Shown here: positions 26,401-37,050 of the stretch, piece by piece
How the letters are laid out: every line of letters starts with the position of its first letter
Position numbering within the stretch: the stretch's first letter is position 1
NCBI GenBank assembly: GCA_905171695.1
Contig: LR991653.1
Span: 90,258-154,257 of the forward strand
Direction: 5' to 3'
Origin: Candidatus Methanoperedentaceae archaeon GB37
GTDB lineage: Archaea > Halobacteriota > Methanosarcinia > Methanosarcinales > EX4572-44
Length of the DNA: 64,000 nt
Program-made: the position numbers and the translations under genes
Notes under the pieces: model-generated
The model's input: only the letters and a program-made list of their open reading frames with translations
The model's database searches: none
What the model was told of the DNA's origin: nothing

Positions 26401-28785
26401 AGAGTAAATCAGAAGGTTGGTGGTGGCAGATGGAATTATCTTGGAACATGGAACTTCTCTGCTGGAAGCTCGGGTTACGTTGTGCTCAGTGATGATGCCG
26501 ATGGAATTGTAATGGCTGATGCCATCAGATTTGTTAAAGGCGGGAATGCCACCTACGCACCCAATATCATCGGTGATAATACAAGCTATGGGTTCTATGC
26601 AACAGGTCATGGTCGAAGCGGTGTTGTGGATTGTCTGTCCTGTCATGATACAGATAAAACCCATATCGATGGAATTCAGCGAACGTATGAAGCTAATGAG
26701 AGCACAGGTGACGCGATCACACCCTACAACAACAGCTATCGATTAAAAGATATTGATGGGTTGCCAGCGATGGTATTGCCAAGAAAAACAACATCCCCAT
26801 TTAATATGCATGCCTACTGGCGGGATTTTAACCTCTGTTTTGACTGTCACAACAGGTATGAGGTTCTTGGTGAGGAATCGTCAGATGTGAGTAACACCAA
26901 CTTCTGGAATAATGATTCAAGTATCTCAAACTCACACTGGCTCCATCTCGGGATAGATAGCAAACACTTTGACTCTGATTATGACAGCTCTGCAGACTCA
27001 CGCGAGAGCTGCATCGCATGCCACAATGTACATGGTTCTCCCACAGGACCAATGATAAGACATGGAGAACTTATAAGCTATCCAGGTACAACGAACAAGG
27101 TGCCTGCGCATAACTTCTATTATCTTCTCCCTGGAGATGGCTCAGCCACTGCCAGGTTTACACCCACACTTGCAGGCGGAACATATGACATCTATGCATG
27201 GTGGAGCTCGCACTCAAACCGTGCGACAAATGCAAAGTATATAATATACCATGATGGTGGTAGCGCTGAGGTAATCGTGAATCAGGAGGAAAACGGCTCA
27301 CAGTGGAACCTCCTTGGAGAGTTCAATATCACAACTTCAAACGGCACAGTCGTTCTGACATCAGATGGCGCCAACGAGTACATCATGGCAGACGGAATCC
27401 AGTGGAACAGAACAGATGGCGGAGATACTGTCTATGTTGATGACCCAGATGCCACCTATACTGGAAGCTGGACTGTGGAGACCTCAAACCCAGACAAATA
27501 TTACGGAAATAGCACGAGATACTACTATGCACCCATCAGGAATGCGACTGCAAACGTGAGTGAGAGTACTGGCGGCACCTTCTATGTAAGCGGTGCGATC
27601 ACTGCAAATCATCTCTGTCAGATGTGTCATAGCAATGTCCAGTACAACAGAGAGCCGTATACCGGGCCAAGAATTCCATACGGTGATGCAACCCCTGATA
27701 ACATCTCAAACTTTGAGAGTAACACTGTAACATTCACGGCTTTCGTTACCGATGTGGATGAGAACATAGCAAGCGTTACCATCGATCTCTCAAGTTTTGG
27801 TGGTAACGTTAGCCAGATGATGTACGATGACGGAACCCATGGCGATACCACGGCAAATGACGGTCTGTACAGCTACGTCTTCACAGTGCCTGCAGGTGTT
27901 GATGATGGTCCAAGGAGTATCACAGTCACCGCAACAGACGATGATGGTAATAGCGGTGAAGGTCTGATCGATCTTACCGTCTATCAGCCAGGCGCACTGA
28001 TCATCGATGATGAAGATGCAAGCTTCACAGGAACATGGGGAGAATCCACGGCAGACGAGACGACGTATGGAACAGGATACCGCTGGCATGCTGCAGGCAC
28101 CGGGAGCAATACAGCAACGTGGAGTATCAACATCACAACCGCCGGTAACTACACGGTCTACGCACGATGGGTTACGGGAAGCAACCGTGCTACAGATGCA
28201 CCCTACACGATTAACTATGAAGGAGGTAACGAAACGGTAAGGGTTTCCCAGCGGATAAAAGGAGGAGAGTGGAACCGTCTTGGCAACTACTACTTTGACG
28301 TCGGCGAGTACTCGGTCGTTCTCACAGATGATGCTGATAACTACGTTATAGCTGATGCGATAAAGTTCGAGTCCCAGAGCCCACCTGCATACTATCCATG
28401 GCCAATCGCCGACAATCCCGATGCTGAATACAACGGAACAGGATGGTATGCTGGAACAGCCGATAGCGGTTATTATGGCTCAGACTTCTACTACCATGCC
28501 TCAGGCACAGGAGAAAATACCGCAACATGGACACTCGCAGTTCCAGAAGCTGGAAAGTACGATGTGTACGCATGGTGGGCAGACGGCTCAAACCGTGCAA
28601 CTAATGCACCCTATACGATAAACTACGAAGGAGGCAGTGAAACAGTAAGGGTTTCACAGAAGGTAAATGGAGGAAAGTGGAACCTGCTTGGGACATATTC
28701 ATTCAATGCAAGTAACTACTCAGTGGTACTCAGTGACGATGCAGATGGATTCATCATTGCCGATGCAGTGAAGTTTGAGCCTTAA
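23452..28785 (+). CDS. Giant secreted multihaem cytochrome c with adhesive beta domains
   Basis: 1777 residues. Signal peptide at about 1-29 (basic start, WILASLLIML, LVAEAG). I count 17 canonical CxxCH haem sites between residues 51 and 1393, plus three odd sites: CX5CH at 303 and 815, and CX8CH near 785. Interspersed are a discoidin-like F5/8 domain (about 390-531) and golvesin-like sandwiches at about 903-1031, 1234-1323 and, at the C-terminus, 1518-1640 and 1652-1777, with a degenerate one near 1327-1365. An Ig-like module lies at about 1407-1505. Residues 303-760 and 815-1393 are a duplicated haem module. The protein probably sits outside the cell and conducts electrons, as proposed for ANME and alkane-oxidising archaea. 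No membrane anchor or S-layer domain is visible. Its start codon is 180 bases downstream of the IS fusion. Confidence 0.88.
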   Translation: MYRKIKKIDVWILASLLIMLSPCSILVAEAGMDGSKHDFTFEGEIAPSGTCSACHNWWIETGWARNLSEEEAYFNQTEDPNYVHDPTIKCYDCHSGTAADNDPSYTLFINTTLGRYIPQDVAFDANMKGNDLSYDSSPSDDEIGYYESSRSGHYIKTNAAGLTNIEPGDKLPCTDCHDPHNTELTNEVFIKGSYRYPLGRKVVSNLKASTNTRSGTGTGREICAVCHGYSDSGIAVRFVDVNPLYGSTDRIVQTPSTVSQHAENDSTPCTDCHSHSTPASYFVGISSHNTHLTAEFGPKISSCTGADGCHSEGNFSRFNDNLTLSATHACDNCHSPNGTYNGVTLAKASWEEGVYNGTDLKSGKEKWCAGCHDEEPASSMGNGSGINAPNIVGMNLIGSWQSPVAIITNQTENVSDATNLLDGDVETGASVSGASQIVFDLGESTEVSHIRLYTSASSTVKWEVYGSNDLSNWTRILYGQDVIFSAPAWLTGEDEGWDESRVDRIISVKYIKLYKRSPWPVGSGSQREFEYKADIRYGYYTTGHKIACTNCHNRSSAAHIDGISQTYNTTLDNYQAGFRLKYLEVENETVPSLEIPRVDCNWGDYPKTSNDFALCFSCHNRYNLLGDASGTGDYHKDPPQTNFRNNTTNAHLIHLQGRGYCGNNPDWDSDWNGTADSPQSCTACHNVHGSPAPAMTRHGELVSINDTLEKAPLLNLKYINADGELDHNLSDVTQSIGGRTQFYGAGSGNVAKNKVCNMCHNDQITYYRTPVPPTVTCGNGSGTGGCHSPTAYSSSAAGSHDTHLTAPRGPNITSCTGANGCHKGNHTGLFNDGLPLSTTHSCDNCHSPNGTYDGVNDSTIGAKPNWESGVYNISTTLKSGKEKWCAGCHDDEPAYSKAEYSEVIVDNTEASFAGSWSTSSHSTDYGSNYRYNGAGSGTETATWTPNLSESGNYSVYAWWPIYVSGRATNAPFTIYYNGGCETVRVNQKVGGGRWNYLGTWNFSAGSSGYVVLSDDADGIVMADAIRFVKGGNATYAPNIIGDNTSYGFYATGHGRSGVVDCLSCHDTDKTHIDGIQRTYEANESTGDAITPYNNSYRLKDIDGLPAMVLPRKTTSPFNMHAYWRDFNLCFDCHNRYEVLGEESSDVSNTNFWNNDSSISNSHWLHLGIDSKHFDSDYDSSADSRESCIACHNVHGSPTGPMIRHGELISYPGTTNKVPAHNFYYLLPGDGSATARFTPTLAGGTYDIYAWWSSHSNRATNAKYIIYHDGGSAEVIVNQEENGSQWNLLGEFNITTSNGTVVLTSDGANEYIMADGIQWNRTDGGDTVYVDDPDATYTGSWTVETSNPDKYYGNSTRYYYAPIRNATANVSESTGGTFYVSGAITANHLCQMCHSNVQYNREPYTGPRIPYGDATPDNISNFESNTVTFTAFVTDVDENIASVTIDLSSFGGNVSQMMYDDGTHGDTTANDGLYSYVFTVPAGVDDGPRSITVTATDDDGNSGEGLIDLTVYQPGALIIDDEDASFTGTWGESTADETTYGTGYRWHAAGTGSNTATWSINITTAGNYTVYARWVTGSNRATDAPYTINYEGGNETVRVSQRIKGGEWNRLGNYYFDVGEYSVVLTDDADNYVIADAIKFESQSPPAYYPWPIADNPDAEYNGTGWYAGTADSGYYGSDFYYHASGTGENTATWTLAVPEAGKYDVYAWWADGSNRATNAPYTINYEGGSETVRVSQKVNGGKWNLLGTYSFNASNYSVVLSDDADGFIIADAVKFEP

Positions 28786-28825
28786 CGTGGGATGAGCAGT
28801 GAGCAGTGTGTGGTGTTGGGTTGAA

Positions 28826-30007
28826 TTATCTCTCCATTATTTTCTTTTGCATTCGTGCCTGGAAGCCGTGGTATTTTGAAAAGCCTTCAGCGTCTCTCTG
28901 GTGGAGGGCGCTGCTCTCGAAGGATACGAGTTCTTCTCTGTAGAGGGCGTTTGGGGATTCTCGCGCTATTGGCGTGGCGCTTCCTTTGTAGAGTTGGAGT
29001 TTAACACTGCCTGTTACGCGTTCTTGTGTCTTCTCTATGAAGGCGTTCAGGTCTCTATAGAGTGGTTCGTCCATGAGTCCCATATAGGCAAGCTCGCTCC
29101 ATCGGTCGTCCACTATTCGTTTGAACTGTAGTTCTGCTCTTGTCAGTACCAGTCTCTCGAGATCGGCGTGTGCTCTGAGGAGGATCGTTGCTGCGGGGTG
29201 TTCGTAGTTTTCACGTGCCTTCAAGCCGAGCACACGGTCTTCCATCATATCTGTTCTGCCAACGCCATGCTTTCCGCCTGTGGCGTTCAACTCTGTGATG
29301 AGTGTGACGCCGTCGATCTCTTCTCCGTTCAAGCCCACTGGAACACCTCTTTCGAACATGACCTCTATAGTCTCTGGCTCGTCGGGTGCCCTGAGTGGTG
29401 GGGTTGTCCATTCGTAGATCTCTTCTGGTGGGGTGAAAGACGGGTCTTCAAGTCTTCCTCCTTCGATGCTCCGACTCCACAGGTTTTCGTCCACGCTCCA
29501 TGGTCTTCTCTCAGAGACCGTTGTCGGGATTCCTTTCTCTTCTGCGTACTTGATCTCCCAGTCTCGTGTCAGTTCAAGTTCTCGCATGGGTGCTATCACT
29601 CTGTACTTGGTTGCGCGGAAGACTGCTTCAAATCGAAGCTGGTCATTGCCTTTGCCTGTGCAGCCGTGTGCCAGGGCTGTTGCACCGACCTCGTCTGCAA
29701 CTTCAACGACTTTTTTTGCAATCAGTGGGCGTGCAATCGCCGTGCCCATGACGTATCCTTCATAGCATCCGTTTGCTTTTATGAGTGGAAAGATGTAATC
29801 TGTAACAAACTCGTCTGTTGCGTCGATTGTCACGTGTTCATCGCTTATTGCGCGGGCGCGGGTCTCTGCCGACCCGATCTCGCTCTCGGGCTGTCCCACG
29901 TCAACGACGACTGTTACGATGTGATCAAATCCGTACCGCTCGCGAAGAAGTGGTACACAGACAGATGTATCAAGACCTCCAGAGTATGCAAGAACAACCT
30001 TCTCCAT
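28826..30007 (-). CDS. argG: Argininosuccinate synthase
   Basis: 393 residues from the ATG at 30007, [20 protein letters not shown], with the ATP pyrophosphatase loop [24 protein letters not shown] and [19 protein letters not shown] are signature blocks, the latter binding citrulline/aspartate. It condenses citrulline and aspartate in arginine synthesis. The inner ATG is preferred over the one three codons upstream because [11 protein letters not shown] is the family start. It converges on the giant cytochrome gene with a 40-base gap. Confidence 0.95.
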   Translation of the reverse strand: MEKVVLAYSGGLDTSVCVPLLRERYGFDHIVTVVVDVGQPESEIGSAETRARAISDEHVTIDATDEFVTDYIFPLIKANGCYEGYVMGTAIARPLIAKKVVEVADEVGATALAHGCTGKGNDQLRFEAVFRATKYRVIAPMRELELTRDWEIKYAEEKGIPTTVSERRPWSVDENLWSRSIEGGRLEDPSFTPPEEIYEWTTPPLRAPDEPETIEVMFERGVPVGLNGEEIDGVTLITELNATGGKHGVGRTDMMEDRVLGLKARENYEHPAATILLRAHADLERLVLTRAELQFKRIVDDRWSELAYMGLMDEPLYRDLNAFIEKTQERVTGSVKLQLYKGSATPIARESPNALYREELVSFESSALHQRDAEGFSKYHGFQARMQKKIMER

Positions 30008-30095
30008 AAATATCACAACGTTCTAAGATAACATACCACTACTACTTTAACCTTTAGCAACCAACCCCAACCCCCAGTTTATACTGTTAATACTG

Positions 30096-32192
30096 TTAAA
30101 AATTTTTTAAATTATTTCTTTTGCGCGCCTCTTTGGCGAGTTCGATTATGAAGAAGACTGAGCTTGCAACGAGTATTATTACTGGCCATTTGGCTGGTTC
30201 GAGTGGTGCTGTGTGGAATATGGTGTTCATCATTGGGTGGTAGGTGATCAGCATCTGGAGTAAGACAACTATTGTGACTCCAAGCAGCATGAACTTGTTT
30301 CTTAATAGCCTTTTGAATACGTGCTCGTCTATTGATTTGGAGTTCAGGAGGTAGAAGATTTCGAAGAGTACTATGGTGTTGATTGTGATTGTTCGTGCAA
30401 CGTCCACTCCTTCATCTTCGAGGTTTATCAGGAAGAGCGTTAAGGCTCCGGTGACCATCAGGACCGACACGAGTATCACCAGTTTCTTTATCAGTGGCTG
30501 GAGCAGTGGTTCGCTTGCCGGGCGGGGTGGTCTGTTGAGCAAGCCTCTCTCTTTTGGTTCTGCGATCAGTGTTGTTCCAAGTCCGATGGCTGTTACGGTG
30601 TTTATCCAGAGTATGTGCAGTGGTAGGAGTGGGAGTGTGAGTCCGAGCAGCAGTGCAGCCATCATTGAGAGTCCTTCGCCGCCGTTTGTTGGGAGTGTCC
30701 AGAGTATGATCTTTGAGATCTTCCCGTAGACGTCTCGCCCTTCCTCAACGGCTGCTACGATCGATGCGAAGTTGTCATCTGCGAGTATCATGTCTGCTGC
30801 TTCTCTGCTCACCTCTGTTCCTGTTATGCCCATCGCTATTCCGATGTCAGCGGTCCTCAACGCGGGTGCGTCGTTTATCCCGTCTCCTGTGACTGCCACA
30901 ACCTCTCCTCTCTTCTGGAGGTGTTGCACGATCTTGAGTTTGTGTTCTGGAGACGTTCTTGCAAAGACCGATATATCGGTGAGGATAGCTTCAAGCTCGG
31001 AATCTTCTATTTCATCGAGTTTTGAGCCTGTTAAAGCGCCCTGGGTCTCGATTCCAACCTTTTCGGCTATTGCGAGTGCTGTTTTTTCGTGGTCTCCTGT
31101 TATCATTATTACGCGTATTCCTGCCCTCTTGCATGTCTTTATTGCGTCTATCACTTCATCTCTTGGCGGGTCTATCATCCCAACAAGCCCGAGAAAGACG
31201 AGGTCTCTCATATCATCAGGGGTTATCCGATTCTTCTCAGAATCCACTTTCTTGTATGATACTGCAAGAACTCTGAGTGCTTGTGTTGTCATCTCATCGG
31301 CTACGCCAGTGATCTCTTCAGAGTCAAGAGAGTCTCTTCCCTCTGATCGTTTGGAGAAGGATAGGATGCGCTCTGGCGAGCCCTTGACATAGATGATATT
31401 CTCGTGATCGTTTAGCCTGTGAAGGGTTGCCATGTACTGGTTTTCAGGCTCGAACGGTATCACGTCGAGGCGTGGCAGATCAAGTCTTGTCCCTGCCTTG
31501 AGGGCGGAGACGAGGAGTGCACCCTCGGTTGGATCGCCCTCGATTCCGTATCCATCCTCTCTCATTGCGGAATCGTTGCATAGCGCGCCAGCTTCAAGAA
31601 GGAGGGCGAGTGTTTCGTCTGAGAGTGGATCCACTTCTCGTTCGCCTGAGAAGAAGCTTCCACTTGGCTCGTACCCTGTGCCAGTCACCCGGTAGCTCTT
31701 TCCACCAGCGTATACGCTTGTAACGGTCATCTGATTCTTTGTGAGCGTCCCTGTTTTGTCGGTGCATATGAGAGTGGTGCTGCCGAGCGTCTCGACCGAG
31801 GGCAGGTTGCGGATGATTGCGTTTCGATCTGCCATCTTCTTAACGCCGATTGCAAGTGTGATCGTTATGGCGGCAGGCAGGCTTTCTGGTATGGCGGCAA
31901 CGGCAAGCCCGACTGCGACGAGAAAGATGAATACCGGGTCATAATCCTGTGCGATTCCCCATAAGAATGTGAAGAGTGAGACTGAAACGATTATAAGGGA
32001 TAACTGTTTTCCGAAGACTTCGAGCTTCTGTAGAAGTGGTGTTGAGAAGTTGGGGGTCTTTTCGATAAAACCCGAGATCTTCCCGATCTCTGTCTCTGCC
32101 GCGGTTGCAACGACAACGCCCATTCCCTGACCCTGTGTGACTGAGTGTCCCGGCAAAAGCCATATTCCGCTGATCGCCGATGGGAAGATCAT
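30096..32192 (-). pseudogene. P-type cation ATPase (IIA, Ca2+/cation type), main part after frameshift
   Basis: Carries the larger part of a PacL/SERCA-like pump. VTQGQGMGVVVATAAETEIG (end of the actuator domain), the phosphorylation site ICTDKTGTLTKNQMT, ATP-binding VKGSPERIL and the hinge MITGDH and VTGDGINDAPALRTADIGIA are intact, followed by six C-terminal membrane helices. The in-frame start region (MIFPSAISGIWLLPGHS) is out-of-frame reading of the N-terminal part; true coding in this frame begins at about 32142. One extra base there separates it from the N-terminal ORF. The pump would export or import a divalent cation with ATP. Confidence 0.85.
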
Positions 32193-32733
32193 CGCCTTCT
32201 ATCACGTCTCCCGTCTTTTCAACCGGCATCGACTCGCCTGTCAGGGCTGACTCGTCCACGCGCAGATTCTTAACATAGAAGAGGCGCATGTCTGCTGGCA
32301 CGCGCCCCCCGCTATCGAGTATGACCACGTCACCTACCACGACCTCTCTACTTGGGACAACTCTTCTCCTCTCGCCTCGCAGAACCACTGCCTCCAGGAC
32401 GATCATCTTTGCGAGGGATTCGAGTGCGTGCTGGGATTTTCGCTCCTGTATAAATCCTATTATAGCATTTGCAAGGACAACGCCGAGAATCACGCTCGTA
32501 TCTGCCCATTCTCGAAGGAAGAATGTCACAATGCCTGCTGCTATGAGAACGTAGATCAATGGACTCGTGAACTGTTTTAGGAATTGGTGAATTGGGCTCT
32601 CTTCCTTCTTGAAGCTGACTTCGTTTGCGCCGAACTCTTCGAGCCGTGATAGAGCCTCGTTCTCTCCCAGTCCAGATTTGCTGGAATTGAGGTGTGAGAG
32701 TATATCATCGATAGAGTATCGGTACCATCTCAT
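31939..32733 (-). pseudogene. P-type cation ATPase, N-terminal part before frameshift
   Basis: From the ATG at 32733, MRWYRYSIDDILSHLNSSKS leads into the cation-ATPase N-domain, the first two membrane helices (SPLIYVLIAAGIVTFFL and SVILGVVLANAIIGFI) and the actuator loop VDESALTGESMPVEKTG. It matches the family up to NMAFAGTL, then a single extra base (in CTCAGTCACACAG on minus, near 32142) sends it out of frame; the last 67 codons are meaningless. Choosing 32733 avoids overlap with the trehalose gene. Sequence error is as likely as mutation. Confidence 0.8.
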
Positions 32734-32743
32734 CTCTGGCAAG

Positions 32744-34174
32744 TTATTCTGGGGCAGGCGTTCTGTTTCTGTTGTAGACCTTCGCCCATTCATGGAAGAA
32801 CTTTTCCATCCACCAGTTGATATCCCGGTTCTTCACCTTTGCCTTGAGCGCCTTGAACCGTTCCTTCTTCTCATCCTCTGGCATCTCAAGTGCTCTCTTT
32901 ATGCTCTCTGCAAGTGCGTGTATGTCATAGGGGTTTACGATTATTGCCTCTTCAAGCTCTTCTGCTGCACCTGCAAACTCGCTCAGGATCACCACTCCAG
33001 TATCCTTCTTTGCAGCTATATACTCCTTTACAACGAGGTTCATTCCATCCATTATAGGGGTTACAAGTGCGACATCTGCCGCCCTGTAGTACTGGATGAG
33101 CTGGTTGAACGAGATCGTATGGTAGAAGTACTTGACAGGCGTCCAGTTGAGAGTGCTGTACTCTCCGTTGATGCGTCCAACACTCCTCTCAACATCCTGT
33201 TTCAACGTCCTGTACTCTTCAACTCGTGTCCGCGATGGAGTAGCCACCTGGAGGAGGGTGACCTCGCCATGCCACTCTGGATTCTCTCTCAGGAACTCTT
33301 CAAAGGCGAGGAGGCGCTCAAGAATCCCTTTGGTGTAATCGAGTCGGTCGATCCCGAAGATGATCTTACCACCTTCAAACCTCCTGATAGATCCGCTTGC
33401 TCTCGTCTTTGCAGATGCAAACTTCTGGTAATCTATTCCGACCGGGAACGCTTTGATCTTCACATCCCTATCCTCGTGGTGAACAACACTCCTCTTCTTA
33501 TCGACCTGATAACCCATCGCTTCGGCGCATTCAAGAAAGTTTCGCACATGATACCTGGTATGAAGACCTATCAGATCGCTTCCAAGGAGTCCATTTAATA
33601 TTTCCTCTCTCCACGGGATCTTGCTGAACGTGCCCCATGGCACCCATGGTATATGCCAGAAGAAACCGATACGCTCCACAGAACCGCGCACCATCGATGG
33701 TACAAGGCTGAGATGATAATCATGCACCCAGACAGAAGAGTTTTGACCTACCACCTCTTCAACGCTGCTTGCAAACTTCCTGTTTGCCCTCTGATACGCT
33801 CTCCAGTACCTGGTGCTGAAGACCGCTCTCTCTGTGAAGAGATGGAAGACGGGCCACAGAGTCCTGTTGGAGAACCCCAGGTAGTAGAACTGCTTATCTT
33901 TTGGAGAGAGCTTCACGCGTTTCAAGCGATACCTCGGTGAATCACAAGGAACTTCAACAAGGTCGCCACGATCAAAATCAGCACTGCCACTACCCCACGC
34001 AATCCAGATGCCGCCCTCCCACTGTTGCATCACTGCATCGAGCGCACTCACAACCCCACCTATAGCCTTCTTACAGAGAACGCCGTCAGAGGTGCGCTCA
34101 TGAACGTATGGCTCCCTGTTTGTGACAATCACAAGATCGCCAAACTGATCGCCAAACTCTTCATACACCTCCAC
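32744..34174 (-). CDS. otsA: Trehalose-6-phosphate synthase (GT20)
   Basis: 476 residues. [13 protein letters not shown], the [20 protein letters not shown] block, [37 protein letters not shown] and [20 protein letters not shown] are GT20 signatures. It transfers glucose from UDP- or GDP-glucose to glucose-6-phosphate. Trehalose is a compatible solute. No phosphatase (otsB) gene adjoins, so dephosphorylation is encoded elsewhere or the enzyme has another acceptor. Full length for a single-domain synthase. The P-type ATPase follows on the same strand. Confidence 0.9.
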   Translation of the reverse strand: MEVYEEFGDQFGDLVIVTNREPYVHERTSDGVLCKKAIGGVVSALDAVMQQWEGGIWIAWGSGSADFDRGDLVEVPCDSPRYRLKRVKLSPKDKQFYYLGFSNRTLWPVFHLFTERAVFSTRYWRAYQRANRKFASSVEEVVGQNSSVWVHDYHLSLVPSMVRGSVERIGFFWHIPWVPWGTFSKIPWREEILNGLLGSDLIGLHTRYHVRNFLECAEAMGYQVDKKRSVVHHEDRDVKIKAFPVGIDYQKFASAKTRASGSIRRFEGGKIIFGIDRLDYTKGILERLLAFEEFLRENPEWHGEVTLLQVATPSRTRVEEYRTLKQDVERSVGRINGEYSTLNWTPVKYFYHTISFNQLIQYYRAADVALVTPIMDGMNLVVKEYIAAKKDTGVVILSEFAGAAEELEEAIIVNPYDIHALAESIKRALEMPEDEKKERFKALKAKVKNRDINWWMEKFFHEWAKVYNRNRTPAPE

Positions 34175-34276
34175 AATGTACCCCTCTATATACCTCTGTC
34201 ACATGGTAATTATTCGTATTCATTGATAAGTGTTGTCGCAGGGGATCATTGAACCCTTGTGCCATTGAAAGATCTG

Positions 34277-34657
34277 TTATATGAGTTCTTTTACCTCTTC
34301 TGCTGCCTCTTTTACTTCCTGCAGTACTTCATTCAACTCTTCCTTTGCGGTGGTGAGTGTGACAACGAATGTATCTGAGGAGGCTCTTCTTATGATCAGG
34401 TATCTCTCAGGTGTCTCTACGATTATGGACTGTGGCGCTTTCTCACTCAGGCGCTTGATTATGGTCTCTGCTGAGAGGTTGAGTGTTGCTGTGAGTGCTG
34501 CAAATGTGCGGATTTTAACTTTTCTGTGATCCTGGCTCGAATCTGTTGCTATGATCAACCCATCTCTCGAGATTATGGCTGCCATCTCGATCCTGTTAGA
34601 TGCTCTCAAGCCGTTCAGAATATTTTCTAATTTTTCTTTAAGAGTTACAGTGCTCAT
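34277..34657 (-). CDS. Roadblock/LC7 domain protein
   Basis: 126 residues covering one Roadblock domain: LENILNGLRASNRIEMAAII, SRDGLIIATDSS and the C-terminal half with YLIIRRASSDTFVVTLT. Such proteins form dimers and often partner small GTPases (MglA-like) in archaea and bacteria, acting on polarity or regulation. No GTPase gene is adjacent, so the partner is unknown. The short gap (35 bases) to PAN on the same strand suggests co-transcription after the ATPase. Confidence 0.82.
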   Translation of the reverse strand: MSTVTLKEKLENILNGLRASNRIEMAAIISRDGLIIATDSSQDHRKVKIRTFAALTATLNLSAETIIKRLSEKAPQSIIVETPERYLIIRRASSDTFVVTLTTAKEELNEVLQEVKEAAEEVKELI

Positions 34658-34692
34658 ATTTTAATATTTTAGTAGAGGGTCTGAAGGACGTG

Positions 34693-35925
34693 TTACGTGA
34701 ACATGCCCTCGACATGAAACTTCTCTTTCCTGGACGATTCTCTTATCTTCTTAAGAGCCTCTTTAAAATCAGACAACTCCACAAACTCTCTCTCCTCTCG
34801 AATCGCAAACATCCCCGCCTCCATCACAACAGCCCTGATATCAGCACCACTCATCCCCTTCGCAAGCCCTGCAAGCAGACCAAAGTCAACATCATCCGAG
34901 AGATTAAGTCCTCGAGAGTGAATCCTGAATATGCTCTCGCGTGCAGAATCGTCAGGCATCGGAATACTTATCAACCTGTCAAACCGTCCAGGCCGCAAGA
35001 GCGCCCCATCCAGCATATCAGGCCTGTTCGTCGCCCCAATGATCCTCACATTCCCCCGCTCACTGAAGCCGTCCATCTCTGCAAGGAGCTGCATCAGTGT
35101 ACGGTGAACCTCTCGATCCCCAGCCGTTGCAACATCGAGGCGCCTGGCACCGATCGAATCGAGTTCGTCGATGAATATGATACTCGGCGACTTCTTCCGC
35201 GCCATCTCAAAGACCTCACGCACAATCCGTGCACCCTCACCGATGTACTTCTGAACAAACTCTGAACCCACAATCCTGATGAACGTCGCATTGGTCTCAA
35301 AAGCCACAGCCTTTGCAAGCATCGTCTTCCCGGTCCCAGGAGGCCCATACAACAGCACGCCCTTCGGCGGAGCAATCCCGACGCGCGAGAAGAGCTCCGG
35401 CTTCAAGAGCGGGAGCTCAACAGTCTCTCTCAACTCGCGGATCTGCTCGTCTAACCCGCCGATATCCTTAAACGAAACATCGGTGCTCTCACACACCTCC
35501 ATATTACTAACCAGTGGATCAGAACTCGCAGGCAAGATGCTCATCACCGCGAGCGTCTGGTGATTGAGCGTCACACGAGTTCCAGGCAAGAGATCCTTCT
35601 CTTTGATGAACCTTGAAACGTTAACCACAAGCTGGGGGCCCGTGGTGCTGGAAACGATAACCTTTCCATCCTCAAGCGTCTCCACAACTGTTCCGACGAG
35701 CATCGGAGTGGTCTTGAGCTGTTCAAGCTCGCTTCGAAGCTCGCGAACCTCACGCTCATACTTCAACTTCTGACTCTCAACATACTGTTTCTCAGACTCT
35801 ATCCGATCTCTCTCTTCCTTCAAGATATTGTTCCGCTCTTCCAGAAGCCGCATCCTATCCATCAGGTAACCTGTGTACTCGTTGAAATCGATGGCGTTAT
35901 CCTTATGCGGAGATGTCGTACCCAT
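34693..35925 (-). CDS. pan: Proteasome-activating nucleotidase (PAN)
   Basis: 410 residues from the ATG at 35925, which has AGAGGTC eight bases upstream; longer frames run antisense into rtcA. The N-terminal coiled coil (about 18-72) is followed by an OB domain (75-135) and an AAA+ domain: Walker A GPPGTGKT at 194-201, Walker [10 protein letters not shown] near 249-256, second region of homology [20 protein letters not shown]. The C-terminus ends GMFT, close to the HbYX proteasome-opening motif but with Phe instead of Tyr. It unfolds substrates for the 20S proteasome. Confidence 0.95.
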   Translation of the reverse strand: MGTTSPHKDNAIDFNEYTGYLMDRMRLLEERNNILKEERDRIESEKQYVESQKLKYEREVRELRSELEQLKTTPMLVGTVVETLEDGKVIVSSTTGPQLVVNVSRFIKEKDLLPGTRVTLNHQTLAVMSILPASSDPLVSNMEVCESTDVSFKDIGGLDEQIRELRETVELPLLKPELFSRVGIAPPKGVLLYGPPGTGKTMLAKAVAFETNATFIRIVGSEFVQKYIGEGARIVREVFEMARKKSPSIIFIDELDSIGARRLDVATAGDREVHRTLMQLLAEMDGFSERGNVRIIGATNRPDMLDGALLRPGRFDRLISIPMPDDSARESIFRIHSRGLNLSDDVDFGLLAGLAKGMSGADIRAVVMEAGMFAIREEREFVELSDFKEALKKIRESSRKEKFHVEGMFT

Positions 35926-36054
35926 CAAAATGACCTCTGAAAACAGCCTGCATGCATCTATGATCTTGCCAATATAAATCATTTTTCGCCACTCTATAGA
36001 GTCCAACCGTAACGAAATATTTAAAGTATTGGAAGATGGTTCAGTGAAGACGGT

Positions 36055-37050
36055 TTGATTGTAATCGATGGCAGTTTCGGTGAGGGTGGTGGGCAGATCG
36101 TACGCACAGCGATTGCACTCTCTGCTGTTACCGATACTCCCATTAAGATCGAGAAGATCAGGGTTGGCAGAAGCCAGCCAGGGCTTAAAGCACAGCATGT
36201 AAAAGCGATAGAGACTGTGGCTCGCCTCTCACGCGCAGAGTACCATGGTGTTGATATCGGTTCGAGAGAGATCACCTTCGCACCGAATCGGATAACAGGC
36301 GGCGCGATGCGAGTGGATATCGGAACGGCTGGCAGCATTCCACTCCTTATACAATCTGTGATACCTCTTGGTCTCGTTGCCTCTGACCGAATCACCCTGC
36401 GGTTGATTGGAGGAACTGATGTTCTATGGTCACCATCGATCGACTACACGATGCATGTCTTCTTTAAAGCACTCTCGGAGATGGGTTTTGATCTCAGGGC
36501 GAGAGTTATCGCGCGTGGCTACTATCCAAGGGGTGGTGGCGTGGTCGATCTTGAGATACTTCCCTCTTCTATTCGCCCATATCGCTTTGAAGCCTCTGAG
36601 TGCGGGGTGGTCTCTGGAATCTCGCACGCTTCAAACCTGCCGATTCACGTTGTTAAGCGGCAGAGAGTGGCTGCCAGCGAGATACTCTCTTCACATGGTT
36701 TTGAATGCGATATAGTTGAAGAGCCTGGGTCTTTTGAGTCTACGGGTTCGGGTATCACGCTCTGGTGTGGACACATTGGTGCATGCAGTTTTGGCAAGCG
36801 GGGTCTTCGTGCAGAACTCGTAGGATCTGAGGCGGCCAGTGTCATGGTATCCGAGCTTAAGAGTGGTGCTGGCGTGGATCGCAATCTTGCGGATCAGTTA
36901 ATACCGTACATTGGGCTTGCAGGTGGCGGCAGTCTCACGGTGAGAGAGCTATCGAGCCATACAGAGACGAGTATACACGTGGTGGAGCAACTCCTGAATG
37001 TCAGCTTTCTCGTTGATCAGAGAGGAGATATGATCAGGATCTCACTTTAA
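36055..37050 (+). CDS. rtcA: RNA 3'-terminal phosphate cyclase
   Basis: 331 residues: [20 protein letters not shown] (signature), [29 protein letters not shown] and a C-terminal [16 protein letters not shown] containing the nucleotidylated-His region. It converts RNA 3'-phosphate to a 2',3'-cyclic end with ATP. The start is TTG at 36055; no ATG/GTG fits the family N-terminus. It is divergent from PAN and converges on the RNA 2'-phosphotransferase gene, overlapping it by nine bases: two RNA-end enzymes side by side. Confidence 0.92.
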   Translation: MIVIDGSFGEGGGQIVRTAIALSAVTDTPIKIEKIRVGRSQPGLKAQHVKAIETVARLSRAEYHGVDIGSREITFAPNRITGGAMRVDIGTAGSIPLLIQSVIPLGLVASDRITLRLIGGTDVLWSPSIDYTMHVFFKALSEMGFDLRARVIARGYYPRGGGVVDLEILPSSIRPYRFEASECGVVSGISHASNLPIHVVKRQRVAASEILSSHGFECDIVEEPGSFESTGSGITLWCGHIGACSFGKRGLRAELVGSEAASVMVSELKSGAGVDRNLADQLIPYIGLAGGGSLTVRELSSHTETSIHVVEQLLNVSFLVDQRGDMIRISL

